A stretch of DNA of 64,000 nt from Variovorax sp. V213 (GTDB taxonomy: Bacteria; Pseudomonadota; Gammaproteobacteria; Burkholderiales; Burkholderiaceae_C), in NCBI RefSeq assembly GCF_041154455.1, contig NZ_AP028665.1, forward strand, positions 992,001-1,056,000, given 5' to 3'. Made by a program: the position numbers and the translations under genes. The notes under the pieces were generated by a model. The model worked only from the letters and a program-made list of their open reading frames with translations, did no database searches and was not told the DNA's origin. Below, piece after piece: positions 50,773 through 59,937 of this stretch (positions within the stretch are counted from its first letter, which is position 1; each line of letters opens with the position of its first letter).

Positions 50773-51681
50773 TCAGCCCGTGCTCGCTTCGAAGAGCTGC
50801 GGTTCCTTCAACACGAGCTGCCGGATGTAATCCCAAGTCAGTCGCACTCGCCGGATCTTGAAAAGATCTTCGGGAGCGGCGAGCCAGAGGGTTCGCGTGA
50901 CTTGTGGCTTGCCCGGAAACACGCTCACGAGGTCAGAGCGCTCCCCAACGACATAAGGAGTGAGGAGAACCAAGCCCATTCCAGCTGCTGCAGCCTCACG
51001 CTGCGCAAGAATGCTGGTCGAGGAGAAGGCACGCTTCGGATGAGCCATCACTTCCTGGAGGAAGCGGAAGCGCTCGCTCATTAAGCCGTCGTGCACGTAA
51101 TCCACAAATTCGTGCGTGGCGACGTCTTCCATGTCGCGGATGGGCGGCCGGCTTGCGAGGTACTCGGGCGAGCCGTACAAGTAGTAGTTCATATCGAGCA
51201 ATCGAGCCACCTTGTAGCGGCCCACTTGGGGCGGCTCCACGGTCACGAGGATTTCAACTTCCCGCGTCACCAGGCTGGGGAACTGCGGTTGTGCCATCAG
51301 TTCGACGTGCAAGTTGGGGTGAAGCGCTCTAAAAGGTCCCAACCGGGGGGCGAGGACGCAAATGCCGAAGGCCTCTAACGTGCCCACTCGGACGGTGCCC
51401 GCGACTTCGTTCGCGTTGAATCGGGTCTCGTCCATCGCGTCGAGGAGTGCACTCTCCATGGCCTCTGCGTGGGGGACGAGTGCGCGACCGGCGTCTGTCA
51501 GCACATAGCCATTGCGACGCCGGTCGAACAGCACGGTCCCTAGCTGATGCTCAAGGCGATCAATACGACGCGATACGGTCGAATGCTCAACCTGAAGCCG
51601 CTCCGCGGCGAGAGTGACCTTCTCGGTCCTTGCGACCTCGAGAAAGTACCGGACGTCAGTCCACTCGGGAAATTTTGGCAT
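50773..51681 (-). CDS. LysR family transcriptional regulator
   Basis: 302 residues from ATG 51681. HTH: VRYFLEVARTEKVTLAAERL, EHSTVSRRIDRLEHQLGTVL; the effector domain starts VRVGTLEAFGICVLAPRLGP. Complete and of normal length. It is divergent from the SDR gene at 51905 and probably controls it. The in-frame extension upstream to 51969 is not LysR-like, so the inner ATG is used. Confidence 0.93.
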   Translation of the reverse strand: MPKFPEWTDVRYFLEVARTEKVTLAAERLQVEHSTVSRRIDRLEHQLGTVLFDRRRNGYVLTDAGRALVPHAEAMESALLDAMDETRFNANEVAGTVRVGTLEAFGICVLAPRLGPFRALHPNLHVELMAQPQFPSLVTREVEILVTVEPPQVGRYKVARLLDMNYYLYGSPEYLASRPPIRDMEDVATHEFVDYVHDGLMSERFRFLQEVMAHPKRAFSSTSILAQREAAAAGMGLVLLTPYVVGERSDLVSVFPGKPQVTRTLWLAAPEDLFKIRRVRLTWDYIRQLVLKEPQLFEASTG

Positions 51682-51818
51682 GTCTCTTCGTGCGTTTTTG
51701 CACCATAGTTTTGCATGGTTTGCCGTAGCTGCGAAGAGGAGGAAGTCAGATACTGCTGCGGACAGTGCTGATTCGTGGACGCATCCTGCTCCGAACGGCA
51801 ATGCAGGAGACGTGAACC

Positions 51819-51905
51819 ATGAATGCTGCCGATTGGCCCGTACGCGATGAACTGCGGAATCACCTAGCGGCACTGGCCGATCTGCACAAGGCGGGGACAC
51901 ACTGA
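51819..51905 (+). CDS. possible 28-residue ORF coupled to the SDR gene
   Basis: ATG 51819 has GGAGA eight bases upstream and the frame ends in TGATG, overlapping the SDR start. The peptide reads MNAADWPVRDELRNHLAALA plus eight residues. It could be a short leader or the surviving end of a lost upstream gene. Not recognised. Confidence 0.35.
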   Translation: MNAADWPVRDELRNHLAALADLHKAGTH

Positions 51906-52285
51906 TGTCAAAGTTTCCAATGGCGCAAGGTCTGAAGGTGGCGGCCGTTACCGGCGCTGGGTCCGGCATCGGCGAAGCGGCGGCGATGAAGTTGGCAAAA
52001 GATGGCTTTCACGTCGCCGTCATCGACATCCTGAGCGACAAGGTCAGCGCCGTGGCGCGGGCGATCGAAGCGATCGGGGGGCAGGCTCTTGCGTTGGTGG
52101 CGGACGTTCGGCAGGCCGATTCGGTTGATCGTGCTTTCGAGGCGATCGAGAACTGGCGAAAGTGCCCGGACGTTCTAGTGAACAGCGCCGGGATCATCGT
52201 ACGCGGTCAATTAACCACGCCCTTGTTGAGTGAACGATGAGCTGTGAGGCTACGTGCCCATGTAGAGCAACATGGACATGTAGAG

Positions 52286-52801
52286 ATGACAGAGCAGTAC
52301 GCGGAGTTGAGAAGCCGGCTGGTTGTGGGACGCAAGAGTGACGGTCGCGGCGTCTACGACGAAGCTGCCAAGAAGGAATTGATCGTTGCCTGCCTCAAGC
52401 CGGGAGTGTCGGTGGCACGCATGGCGATGGAGCACGGTGTCAACACGAACCTTCTGAGGACGTGGATCACGGCTTACCAGCGGCGAAGTGCCCAGGTGCC
52501 GACTGGTGACATCGCGCGAACGCACGATGCGGCATTCGTTGCCGTGCGCGTAGAGGGTGAACAGGATCCGCCGCAGCGCGAGCGTGCGGTGGCTGCGCCC
52601 GCGGTAGCCCACACACCTGCTACGGCCGTGGCGGTGATCCCGAATGAGAGCTCCTTGGCGGCATCGACCCCGATGGTCGGTTTGCAGGTGCGGCTGCCCA
52701 ACGGTGTGCAGCTCGATCTCGGCGAGACGAGCTTGCAGGAATTGCCGACGCTGGTGCAGATGTTGAGCCGATTGCCATGTTCCGCTTCGACGAAGGGCTG
52801 A
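52286..52801 (+). CDS. tnpA: IS66 protein TnpA, copy B
   Basis: 171 residues from ATG 52286; an upstream GTG at 52244 is possible. HTH: YDEAAKKELIVACLKPGVSV, ARMAMEHGVNTNLLRTWITA. Long Ala/Pro-rich linker, then LQVRLPNGVQLDLGE. The end overlaps the tnpB start by 25 bases. Confidence 0.9.
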   Translation: MTEQYAELRSRLVVGRKSDGRGVYDEAAKKELIVACLKPGVSVARMAMEHGVNTNLLRTWITAYQRRSAQVPTGDIARTHDAAFVAVRVEGEQDPPQRERAVAAPAVAHTPATAVAVIPNESSLAASTPMVGLQVRLPNGVQLDLGETSLQELPTLVQMLSRLPCSASTKG

Positions 52802-53127
52802 AGGTCTACCTGCACCGCGAGCCGGTGGACTTCCGGTTGAGCATCAACGGCTTGGCCGTGCTGGTGGAGCAGGCGCTGGGCCTGGACCCGTTCGCCTCGT
52901 GCGCGTACGTGTTCAGCAACCGCCGGCGCGACCGGGTGAAGATCCTGGGTTGGGAGCGCAACGGCTTCTGGCTGTTGCTCAAGCGCCTGGAGAAGGACAG
53001 GTTCATCTGGCCCTCGGCCGATGCGGTTCCCACGCTGACGGCCGAACAGCTGCACTGGTTGCTGGAGGGCATCGATATCGCGGTGGTGCAACGCCACTCT
53101 CGTCTGCGCTATTCCAGCGTGGCCTGA
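52777..53127 (+). CDS. tnpB: IS66 accessory protein TnpB, copy B
   Basis: 116 residues. EPVDFRLSINGLAVLVEQAL, ASCAYVFSNRRRDRVKILGW and ERNGFWLLLKRLEKDRFIWP match the family closely. Overlaps tnpA and lies 17 bases before tnpC. Confidence 0.93.
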   Translation: MFRFDEGLKVYLHREPVDFRLSINGLAVLVEQALGLDPFASCAYVFSNRRRDRVKILGWERNGFWLLLKRLEKDRFIWPSADAVPTLTAEQLHWLLEGIDIAVVQRHSRLRYSSVA

Positions 53128-53144
53128 AGGAACAATGATGGGGC

Positions 53145-54731
53145 ATGCCGATCCAAGCGGGCGTGTCGTCGCCCGCCACCATCACCGCTGAAGAACTCGT
53201 CGCGCTCATCGCCGAGCGCGATGCGCTGGCCGGCGCGCTTCGAGTAGCGACCACCGAGCGGGACTTGGCGCTCGAGCGGTTGAGGTCCTTGCAGCGCCAG
53301 CTCTTCGCCGCCAAGAGCGAAGCCCGCGGCACCGATCAGAAGGACCTGTTCCTCAACGAGGCCGAGGCGCTCGCGCCCACAGATCAGACGCCGCAGGCCG
53401 AGGTCGAAGACATCGACGAAGAGGAGTCGACACCGGTCGCGGGCCATCAACGTAAGAAACGCGGACGCAAGCCGCTGGACCCTGCGCTGCCGCGCGAGAT
53501 CGTGCGCCACGAACTGCCCGAGGCCGAGCGTGTGTGCGCGCATGACGGGCACGCGCTGGTGGAGATCGGCGCCGAGGTTAGCGAGCAGATGGATGTCATC
53601 CCCGAACAGGTGCGCGTGCTGCAGCACCACCGCATCAAGTACGCCTGTCCCTGCTGCGATCAGAGCCTGAAGGTTGCACCGACGCCGGCGCGCATCATCG
53701 CGCGCGGGCTGCTCACCGAGCAGGCCCAGGCCTGGGTCATCACCGGCAAGTACCAGTTCGGCATGCCGCTGTACCGAACGGCCGTATTGCTGCGCCGCTT
53801 CGGTGGCGACATCGCGAGCAATACGCTGGCTTCCGGCATCGTGCGCATCGGCCAGGCTGTACAGCCGGTCATCAACCTGCTGCGCGACCACTTGCTGGAC
53901 TCGGACCTGATCTACGGCGACGAGACCACGGTCCAGGTGCTCAAGGAGCCTGGGCGCAAGGCACAGACGAAGAGCTTCATGTGGGCGCAGATGAATGGCA
54001 CTGGTCCACCGGTACGGCTGTTCGCCTATGCACCGGGGCGCGGCGCCGTGCACGCCGAGAAGCTGTATGCCGGCATCCGTCCCGGAACGACGCTCATCAC
54101 CGACGGCTACGAGGTCTACAACGGCATCGCGAAGGCCGGCGGTCTCACGCACCTTGGATGCTGGGTGCACGCGCGCAGGCCGTTCATCAAGGCTGACGAG
54201 TCCATCCCGAAGGCAGCCCGCTCGTCCGATCAGATCGCGGCCCGGTTCGTACGGCTGATTGGCAAGCTGTACCGTGCGGAGTCCTTGGCCAGGCACTGGA
54301 CGCCCGCGCGCCGCCTGCGACTGCGTTCGCGCTACAGCGCCGCCATCGTGCGCGAGATCGAGCGCTTGCTGCTCACGCACCTGCACAGCGTTGCGCCGTC
54401 GAGTCTGCTGGGTGAAGCGCTGCACTACCTGCACGGTCAGTGGCCCAAGCTCGTGCGGTTCCTGGACAACGGCTCCTGGCCGTTGGACTCCAACCCGGTG
54501 GAGAACGCCATCCGGCCCTTCGTCGTCGGGCGGCGCAGCTGGTTGTTCGCCGACACCGTCGGCGGTGCCAACGCGAGCGCCAATCTCTACTCGCTGATCG
54601 AGACCGCCAAGGCCAACAACGTCGAGCCCTACCGCTACCTCGTCGCGCTGTTCAAGAAGCTGCCGCTGGCGCAAACGGTCGACGACTACGAGGCGCTGCT
54701 GCCCTGGAACCTTGAACTCGGCGGCGCGTAG
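53145..54731 (+). CDS. tnpC: IS66 transposase TnpC, copy B
   Basis: 528 residues with a coiled-coil N-terminus (ERDLALERLRSLQRQLFAAK), a zinc region CAHDGHALVEIG and YACPCCDQSL, LIYGDETTVQVLKEPGRKAQ with the first catalytic Asp, and LDSNPVENAIRPFVVGRRSW with the Glu. Intact. Confidence 0.94.
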   Translation: MPIQAGVSSPATITAEELVALIAERDALAGALRVATTERDLALERLRSLQRQLFAAKSEARGTDQKDLFLNEAEALAPTDQTPQAEVEDIDEEESTPVAGHQRKKRGRKPLDPALPREIVRHELPEAERVCAHDGHALVEIGAEVSEQMDVIPEQVRVLQHHRIKYACPCCDQSLKVAPTPARIIARGLLTEQAQAWVITGKYQFGMPLYRTAVLLRRFGGDIASNTLASGIVRIGQAVQPVINLLRDHLLDSDLIYGDETTVQVLKEPGRKAQTKSFMWAQMNGTGPPVRLFAYAPGRGAVHAEKLYAGIRPGTTLITDGYEVYNGIAKAGGLTHLGCWVHARRPFIKADESIPKAARSSDQIAARFVRLIGKLYRAESLARHWTPARRLRLRSRYSAAIVREIERLLLTHLHSVAPSSLLGEALHYLHGQWPKLVRFLDNGSWPLDSNPVENAIRPFVVGRRSWLFADTVGGANASANLYSLIETAKANNVEPYRYLVALFKKLPLAQTVDDYEALLPWNLELGGA

Positions 54732-55298
54732 GCCGTCCTGCGCGCATCGGCTCTGACACCACGCGCAAGGGCGTGGTTTATTGACTGCTTACGGATCATC
54801 AACGTCGTGTCGCTGCTTGACTGCCAGGCAAGTGACTTCAAAACCGTCATGGAAGTGAACGTGGCTGGTACCTTCCTGTGCGCGCAGCGTGCGGCCAAAG
54901 GAATGATTGCTCAGCGATACGGACGCATCGTTAATCTGACCTCCATCAGCGCCGAACGCGCCGGCGTCGGCAGGGTTGCCTATGGCACGTCCAAGGCGGC
55001 CGTCGCCGGGCTTACTCGGCAACTCGCAATGGAGCTTGGTGCCTACGGCATCACCGCAAATTCAGTCGCCCCGGGCCCAGTCAGCACACCGTTGACCGAG
55101 AAGATCTACACGCCCGACACGAAGCGCGCGTTCGAGAACATGATTCCGGCGAAGCGCCTTGGGACGGTCGGCGACGTGGCGAGTGCTATCGCCTTCCTCG
55201 CCAGCGAGCCGGCTGCTTACATCAACGGCGTGATGCTGGCCGTAGATGGAGGCTACCTCGCCGCCGGCGTAGGCGTGACCGCAGGACTGCAAATCTGA

Positions 55299-55693
55299 GC
55301 GGCACCAGAAACAATTGCCTCGGGGAAACACATGGCCGACCCCGTCCGCATCATTCGCGCCGCCCGCGCCCGATGAGTGCCTTCCTAGACAAGATGGCTT
55401 GACTTCTTGAGGAGGCCCGCCTCCACTACCGTGGGTTGCGCACCTGGGGTGCGCCGAGCCACAAGGCAGTCCGCTGTAGCGGCCGCATGCATGGCAGCCA
55501 GCGTCGAAATCCTGATCTGCGACCGCAGTCAACGCGAGATCGCCGCGCGCTTACAGATCAGCGCCGGCCGGCACCTGCACATCGTCAAGCCGGCGCTTGC
55601 GGTTTCGTGCTGGCGCGCCACTTCGCCGCATTGTGCCGTCTGCGGTACCGCACTCTTCGTCGGCAACGCTGAGTACACCCGCATCCACCTTCT
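55299..55693. other. region without a clear gene between SDR and acyl-CoA ligase
   Basis: 395 bases. Open frames run through it, one ending CAVCGTALFVGNAEYTRIHL, which has a CxxC pair but no family I recognise. Codon use is uneven between frames, suggesting a degraded gene. Nothing can be assigned. Confidence 0.35.
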
Positions 55694-57238
55694 TCATGCG
55701 AGCTCGTTTGTGTGAGCTTTGGCAGCGGCAAGCCACTCGTCTCGCAACTGAGTCTTTTGGACTTTGCCGACGGCCGAGAGCGGTAGCGGCTTGCTGCGGA
55801 TGTCATAGCTGCGCGGCACTTTGTAGCCGGCTATCAGCGCGCGGCAATGCGTGTCCAGATCGGAAGGACTCAGTGCCGAGCCGGGCCTCGGAACGACCAC
55901 AGCGTGAACTCGGTCCCCCCAGCGCTCATCGGGCAGGCCGATCACAGCACAAGAGTCGACCTTCGGGTGCGAGGCCAGGGCGTTCTCAACCTCGGCGCAA
56001 TATATGTTCTCGCCTCCGCTGATGATCATGTCCTTTATGCGATCGATAACGTACAGAAAACCGTCTTCGTCCAGATAGCCTGCGTCACCGGAACAGAGCC
56101 ACCCATCCACAATAGTCTTCGCGGTTTTCTCGGGCTCCCTCCAATAGCCGCGCATGATGGCGGGGCCGCGCATCTGGATCTCACCGGTTTCCCCAGGACC
56201 GCAGGGGCGAGAGTGAGCATCAACGACACGAATCTCAAAGCCCGGCATCACCTGCCCCGCAGAACCCAGCTTCCCCGCTTTGGGGCCACTCAAGACGTGG
56301 CGGTCAGGTGCCAGAGTACTACTCGCACCACACGCCTCAGTCATACCGTAAAACTGGTTGAGGCGGGCATTTGGGAACCCCTGCACCATTCGAGCAAGCA
56401 ATGCCTGAGATATTGGTGCGGCGCCATACGCGATAGAGCGAATCTGCGAAAGAAGCCGATCGTCACGCTCCGGCGCATCGAGAACCATCGCAGCCATCGT
56501 CGGAACGAGTTGAATGTGTGTCACACCTTCTTCCCGGAGCCGCCAGTAGAACACCCCGGGCGTGAACTGATCTATGAAGCTGTGTGTGCCGCAGCCAAAT
56601 GTCACGGCCAACCCGTTTGCGAGATCGGCCAAATGGAACAGCGGCGTCGAATGAAGGTAGACGGTTTGCGCATCGTGGCCGAGTTCGCGCTGTATACCCA
56701 TTGCGCTGAAAGTGAAGTTCAAGTGCGTGAGCTCGACCCCTTTGGGCAACCCTGTCGTCCCTCCCGTGTAGCAGATTCCGGCTAGCGCATGGAGGTCCCC
56801 GCAAGCGTCGTCGATCGGCGGATGTTCGATCATTTCCGCATACCGTTCGCCATCGAAGCAGATGGATGCCCTTAGCGTCGGCACCTCCTTTCCGATTTGG
56901 GTTCCAACCTCCTTGAAGGACTCATCGCCGAAAAGCAGCAACGACTGCGAGTGTTCCGTGATGTATCGAAGCTCCGGGTAGGCCAAGCGGGTATTGAGGG
57001 GCACGATAACGCCACCCGCCCACCAGATAGCCATCAAAAGTTCGTAGTAGCGAGGCGAATTTTTGGAAAGCGTTGCGATCCGATCGCCGGGCTTGAGTCC
57101 CAGAGACTTCAGCGCGCCCGCAATTGCGGACACGCGCCGCAGGTGTTCCGGCCAAGTGCGCCGCTCCTCACCACTCGAAATTGCCAAACCCTTAGGGTTG
57201 ATGCTGGCCGCTCTGCGCAGCGCCGCCGTTGACGTCAT
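55694..57238 (-). CDS. AMP-dependent acyl-CoA synthetase/ligase
   Basis: Activates a carboxylic acid to its CoA thioester through an acyl-adenylate. 514 residues from ATG 57238 (AAGGAG seven bases upstream). P-loop-like motif ICYTGGTTGLPKGVELTH, A5 region LNQFYGMTEACG, A7/A8 DGWLCSGDAGYLDEDGFLYV and IDRIKDMIISGGENIYCAEV; catalytic Lys in PLSAVGKVQKTQLRDEW. Of the fatty-acyl/aromatic acid type. Divergent from a TetR gene that likely controls it, and supplies CoA esters to the nearby dehydrogenases. Confidence 0.94.
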   Translation of the reverse strand: MTSTAALRRAASINPKGLAISSGEERRTWPEHLRRVSAIAGALKSLGLKPGDRIATLSKNSPRYYELLMAIWWAGGVIVPLNTRLAYPELRYITEHSQSLLLFGDESFKEVGTQIGKEVPTLRASICFDGERYAEMIEHPPIDDACGDLHALAGICYTGGTTGLPKGVELTHLNFTFSAMGIQRELGHDAQTVYLHSTPLFHLADLANGLAVTFGCGTHSFIDQFTPGVFYWRLREEGVTHIQLVPTMAAMVLDAPERDDRLLSQIRSIAYGAAPISQALLARMVQGFPNARLNQFYGMTEACGASSTLAPDRHVLSGPKAGKLGSAGQVMPGFEIRVVDAHSRPCGPGETGEIQMRGPAIMRGYWREPEKTAKTIVDGWLCSGDAGYLDEDGFLYVIDRIKDMIISGGENIYCAEVENALASHPKVDSCAVIGLPDERWGDRVHAVVVPRPGSALSPSDLDTHCRALIAGYKVPRSYDIRSKPLPLSAVGKVQKTQLRDEWLAAAKAHTNELA

Positions 57239-57426
57239 GAATGTGCTCCTTGGCCGCAAGAGTGGAACGAATCACTTTCGGATCCGCCCGGCATGATCTG
57301 CAACGCATTAGACGCTAGCGACCATTAAAAGTAAATGCACATTCAGTTCTGGAAAACCCTATGGGCCGTTATCAAACACGGCCCGCCCTCGACATAAATC
57401 TAAGCTGACGTTACATTCATGTCCCA

Positions 57427-58110
57427 ATGCAGACCGAAGCTCCCCCCCTCCGACGCAAGCGCGCGACCCACAAAGGGGACGCCACACGAGAGGCGATCAA
57501 ACAGGCCGCCAAACGAACAATCGCCATCGACGGCTTCGCTGCCGCAACGATTGCGGACATCATGGCGCAGGCGGATCGCTCGCCTGGCGCGTTCTATCTG
57601 TACTTCAAGACCAAGGAACAACTGCTGCACGAGCTGCTGGAAGACTTCCGTCAGCGACTCAAGAACGAAGTCAACCGACCCGTCAGCAATACCGAAGGCC
57701 CCCTCGAAAATCTCTCAACGCGATTGACGGCTTTCTGGAAGATCTATCGGGAAGACTGGCCGATCGCCACTGCGGCCTTCCAAATGGCAATGGTCGATCA
57801 GCAGTTCTCCCGCGCCTGGCGCAGCGTCCGCCAGCAAGGCATACGCGGGCTCTCAGTCATGATTCAACTCGCGCAGAAGGAGGGCTACAGCCCGGGCATG
57901 GACACTGAACTGGCCGCCTCCGCCCTTTGCTCTATGCTCGAATACACCTGCTACAACTGGACGGCGAAAGGCGGCGACTTCCCGGACCGCTTCATCGACG
58001 ATGCCACCGCCATCAAAGTATTGACCGAGCTCTTCGTGCATGCCGTCGGCTGGCAGTCGCTCACCAACGCCAACTACGCCGCAGCCAAGCAAACCTTGAG
58101 TGCAAAGTGA
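57427..58110 (+). CDS. TetR family transcriptional regulator
   Basis: 227 residues. HTH: KQAAKRTIAIDGFAAATIAD, IMAQADRSPGAFYLYFKTKE, QLLHELLEDF. The C-terminal ligand domain is longer than average (FWKIYREDWPIATAAFQMAM). The gene is divergent from the acyl-CoA ligase across 188 bases, so it probably represses that gene and binds an acyl-CoA or acid. It converges on the VOC gene. Confidence 0.93.
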   Translation: MQTEAPPLRRKRATHKGDATREAIKQAAKRTIAIDGFAAATIADIMAQADRSPGAFYLYFKTKEQLLHELLEDFRQRLKNEVNRPVSNTEGPLENLSTRLTAFWKIYREDWPIATAAFQMAMVDQQFSRAWRSVRQQGIRGLSVMIQLAQKEGYSPGMDTELAASALCSMLEYTCYNWTAKGGDFPDRFIDDATAIKVLTELFVHAVGWQSLTNANYAAAKQTLSAK

Positions 58111-58189
58111 CGCATCCATGAGATGCAGCGTCGCAATCCGTTTCCGCGCGGGCCGGTAAACCGCTCTTGCTTCACTGCCGCAGACCATT

Positions 58190-58564
58190 TCAATAGCTAG
58201 CAACTTCAATCAGGTTGTTGTCTGGATCACGAAAATAGACAGAAGTCATTTCACCGCGGGCCCCCGTCCGCGCTATCGGACCGACTTCAACCTCGACATT
58301 GCACTCTTTGAGGTGGCGATAAACTTCTTCGATCGGCCGTTCTGCAATGAAGCAAACGTCGGCAGAGCCTGGCGTAGGGTGCGCCGCCTTCGGATCAAAG
58401 GTGCGCCCGGTTTCATGCACATTGATCTTCTGTTGACCGAAGTGCAAACCGGTGGGGCGCCCTTGCACATCGATGCGCCGGAACCCGAGCACCCGTGCGT
58501 AGAACTCGCACGTGACGTCAAGGGAGCGAACCGTTAGAACAATATGGTCAATGCCTATGATCAC
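58190..58564 (-). CDS. VOC family (glyoxalase/dioxygenase superfamily) protein
   Basis: 124 residues from GTG 58564, giving the normal one-module length; a TTG start at 58627 would add 21 residues. GIDHIVLTVRSLDVTCEFYA, LGFRRIDVQGRPTGLHFGQQ and the end SVYFRDPDNNLIEVASY place the metal ligands His, (Gln/His) and Glu. Last gene of the leftward cluster. May isomerise or cleave a pathway intermediate; substrate unknown. Confidence 0.88.
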   Translation of the reverse strand: MIIGIDHIVLTVRSLDVTCEFYARVLGFRRIDVQGRPTGLHFGQQKINVHETGRTFDPKAAHPTPGSADVCFIAERPIEEVYRHLKECNVEVEVGPIARTGARGEMTSVYFRDPDNNLIEVASY

Positions 58565-58666
58565 GATCTGGCCTTCGCAATGCTGTTGTCCGTGTGTTCT
58601 TCCAGGAAACGTTGGAACGATACGCAACGCTGTCGAATGGAACGCTTACGCAAGACGTATTTAATC

Positions 58667-59887
58667 TCAGCGCGACACATACTTATTGAGTTCGAGCTTC
58701 GCAACCGTGTTGCGGTGGACCTCGTCCGGGCCATCTGCAATTCGCACCGCCCGTGCCGTGATGTAGCTTTGCGCTAGCGGAAAATCCGGGCTAAGGCCGG
58801 CGCTGCCGTGCAGCTGAATTGCCCAGTCGATGACGTCGCATGCCATCTGCGGTGCGACGACTTTAATCATCGCAATCTCAGCCAACGCCGCCTTATTGCC
58901 GACCACATCCATCATCCATGCAGCTTTGAGCGTCAAGAGCCGCGCCATGTCGATCTTGCAGCGCGCCTCGGCGATGCGCTCGCGTGTCACGCCTTGATCC
59001 GACAGGGGACGTCCGAAGGCGATCCGTGTCGTTGCGCGCTGGCACATCAATTCGAGCGCGCGTTCCGCGAGGCCGATCAGCCGCATGCAGTGGTGGATGC
59101 GCCCAGGGCCAAGGCGCCCCTGCGCAATTTCGAAGCCCCGCCCCTCGCCGAGCAACATATTCGACGCCGGAACGCGGACATTCTCGAAGATCATTTCCAC
59201 GTGGCCGTGGGGCGCGTCGTCGTAGCCGAATACTTGCAGCGGACGTACCACCCTGACACCCGGGGTATCAGCCGGAACGAAGATCATCGACTGCTGGGTA
59301 TGACGCGGCGCGTCCGGGTCCGACTTGCCCATGAAGATATAGACCGCGCATCGTGGGTCGGCTGGGCCCGAGGTAAACCACTTGCGTCCGTTCAGAACGT
59401 AATGGTCCCCCTCGCGCTTGATACGCGACTCGATATTCGTGGCATCGGACGACGCAACGCCGGCTTCGGTCATGGCAAATGCGCTTCGAATCTCACCCGC
59501 AAGAAGCGGCTCGAGCCAGCGCTTCTTTTGCTCTGGCGTGCCGTAGCGCACGATGATTTCCATGTTCCCGGTGTCTGGCGCCGAGCAATTGAAGACTTCA
59601 CTTGCCCAAACGACGCGGCCCATGATTTCGGCCAGCGGCGCGTACTCCTGGTTCGTGAGTCCGGCGCCGTATTCGCTCTCGGGCAGGAACAAGTTCCACA
59701 ACCCGCCGTCGCGGGCTTTGGCCTTCAGTCTCTCAATCACCTGCAGCGGGGTCCAGCGCTTGCCTGCGGCGGTGTTCGCCTGCAACTCTTCGAGCACCGT
59801 GGTCTCGGCCGGGTAGATGTACTCGTCCATGAAGGCGTTCAGCCGTGTCTGTAGCTCGATCGTTCGTGGGGAGTAGTTGAAGTCCAT
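58667..59887 (-). CDS. acyl-CoA dehydrogenase (ACAD10/11-like)
   Basis: 406 residues. RSAFAMTEAGVASSDATNIE, HYVLNGRKWFTSGPADPRCA and LGPGRIHHCMRLIGLAERAL are hallmarks of the ACAD10/11-like branch; the catalytic base region and IQLHGSAGLSPDFPLAQSY end the protein. It lies 50 bases after an APH-like kinase gene, the same two activities that are fused in animal ACAD10/11. Possible role: handling 4-hydroxyacyl-CoA by phosphorylation and elimination followed by dehydrogenation. Confidence 0.94.
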   Translation of the reverse strand: MDFNYSPRTIELQTRLNAFMDEYIYPAETTVLEELQANTAAGKRWTPLQVIERLKAKARDGGLWNLFLPESEYGAGLTNQEYAPLAEIMGRVVWASEVFNCSAPDTGNMEIIVRYGTPEQKKRWLEPLLAGEIRSAFAMTEAGVASSDATNIESRIKREGDHYVLNGRKWFTSGPADPRCAVYIFMGKSDPDAPRHTQQSMIFVPADTPGVRVVRPLQVFGYDDAPHGHVEMIFENVRVPASNMLLGEGRGFEIAQGRLGPGRIHHCMRLIGLAERALELMCQRATTRIAFGRPLSDQGVTRERIAEARCKIDMARLLTLKAAWMMDVVGNKAALAEIAMIKVVAPQMACDVIDWAIQLHGSAGLSPDFPLAQSYITARAVRIADGPDEVHRNTVAKLELNKYVSR

Positions 59888-59937
59888 GCGTTTTGTCTCC
59901 TGAATTCGGGAACGGGGGGCCGTGGGCGCGGCGTTCG

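Larger units (their letters stand above)
52199..54792 (+). mobile_element. IS66 family insertion sequence, copy B, inside the SDR gene
   Basis: 2594 bp. Ends read inward GTACGCGGTCAATTAACCAC (left) and GTAAGCAGTCAATAAACCAC (right), both continuing GCCCTTG. An 8-bp target duplication GGATCATC at 52191-52198 and 54793-54800 is perfect, as expected for IS66. Three genes tnpA, tnpB and tnpC are intact. Different member from the copy at 8401. Confidence 0.97.
51905..55298 (+). pseudogene. SDR family oxidoreductase, interrupted by an IS66 element
   Basis: N-terminal part 51905-52198 has AAVTGAGSGIGEAAAM and ends VLVNSAGII; C-terminal part 54801-55298 continues NVVSLLDCQASDFKTVMEVN and holds the catalytic YGTSK. 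Removing 52199-54792 and one copy of GGATCATC restores NSAGIINVVSLLDC in one 263-codon frame. A GTG at 54807 could start a short product without the cofactor-binding half. Function is lost. Divergent from an intact LysR gene. Confidence 0.97.
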
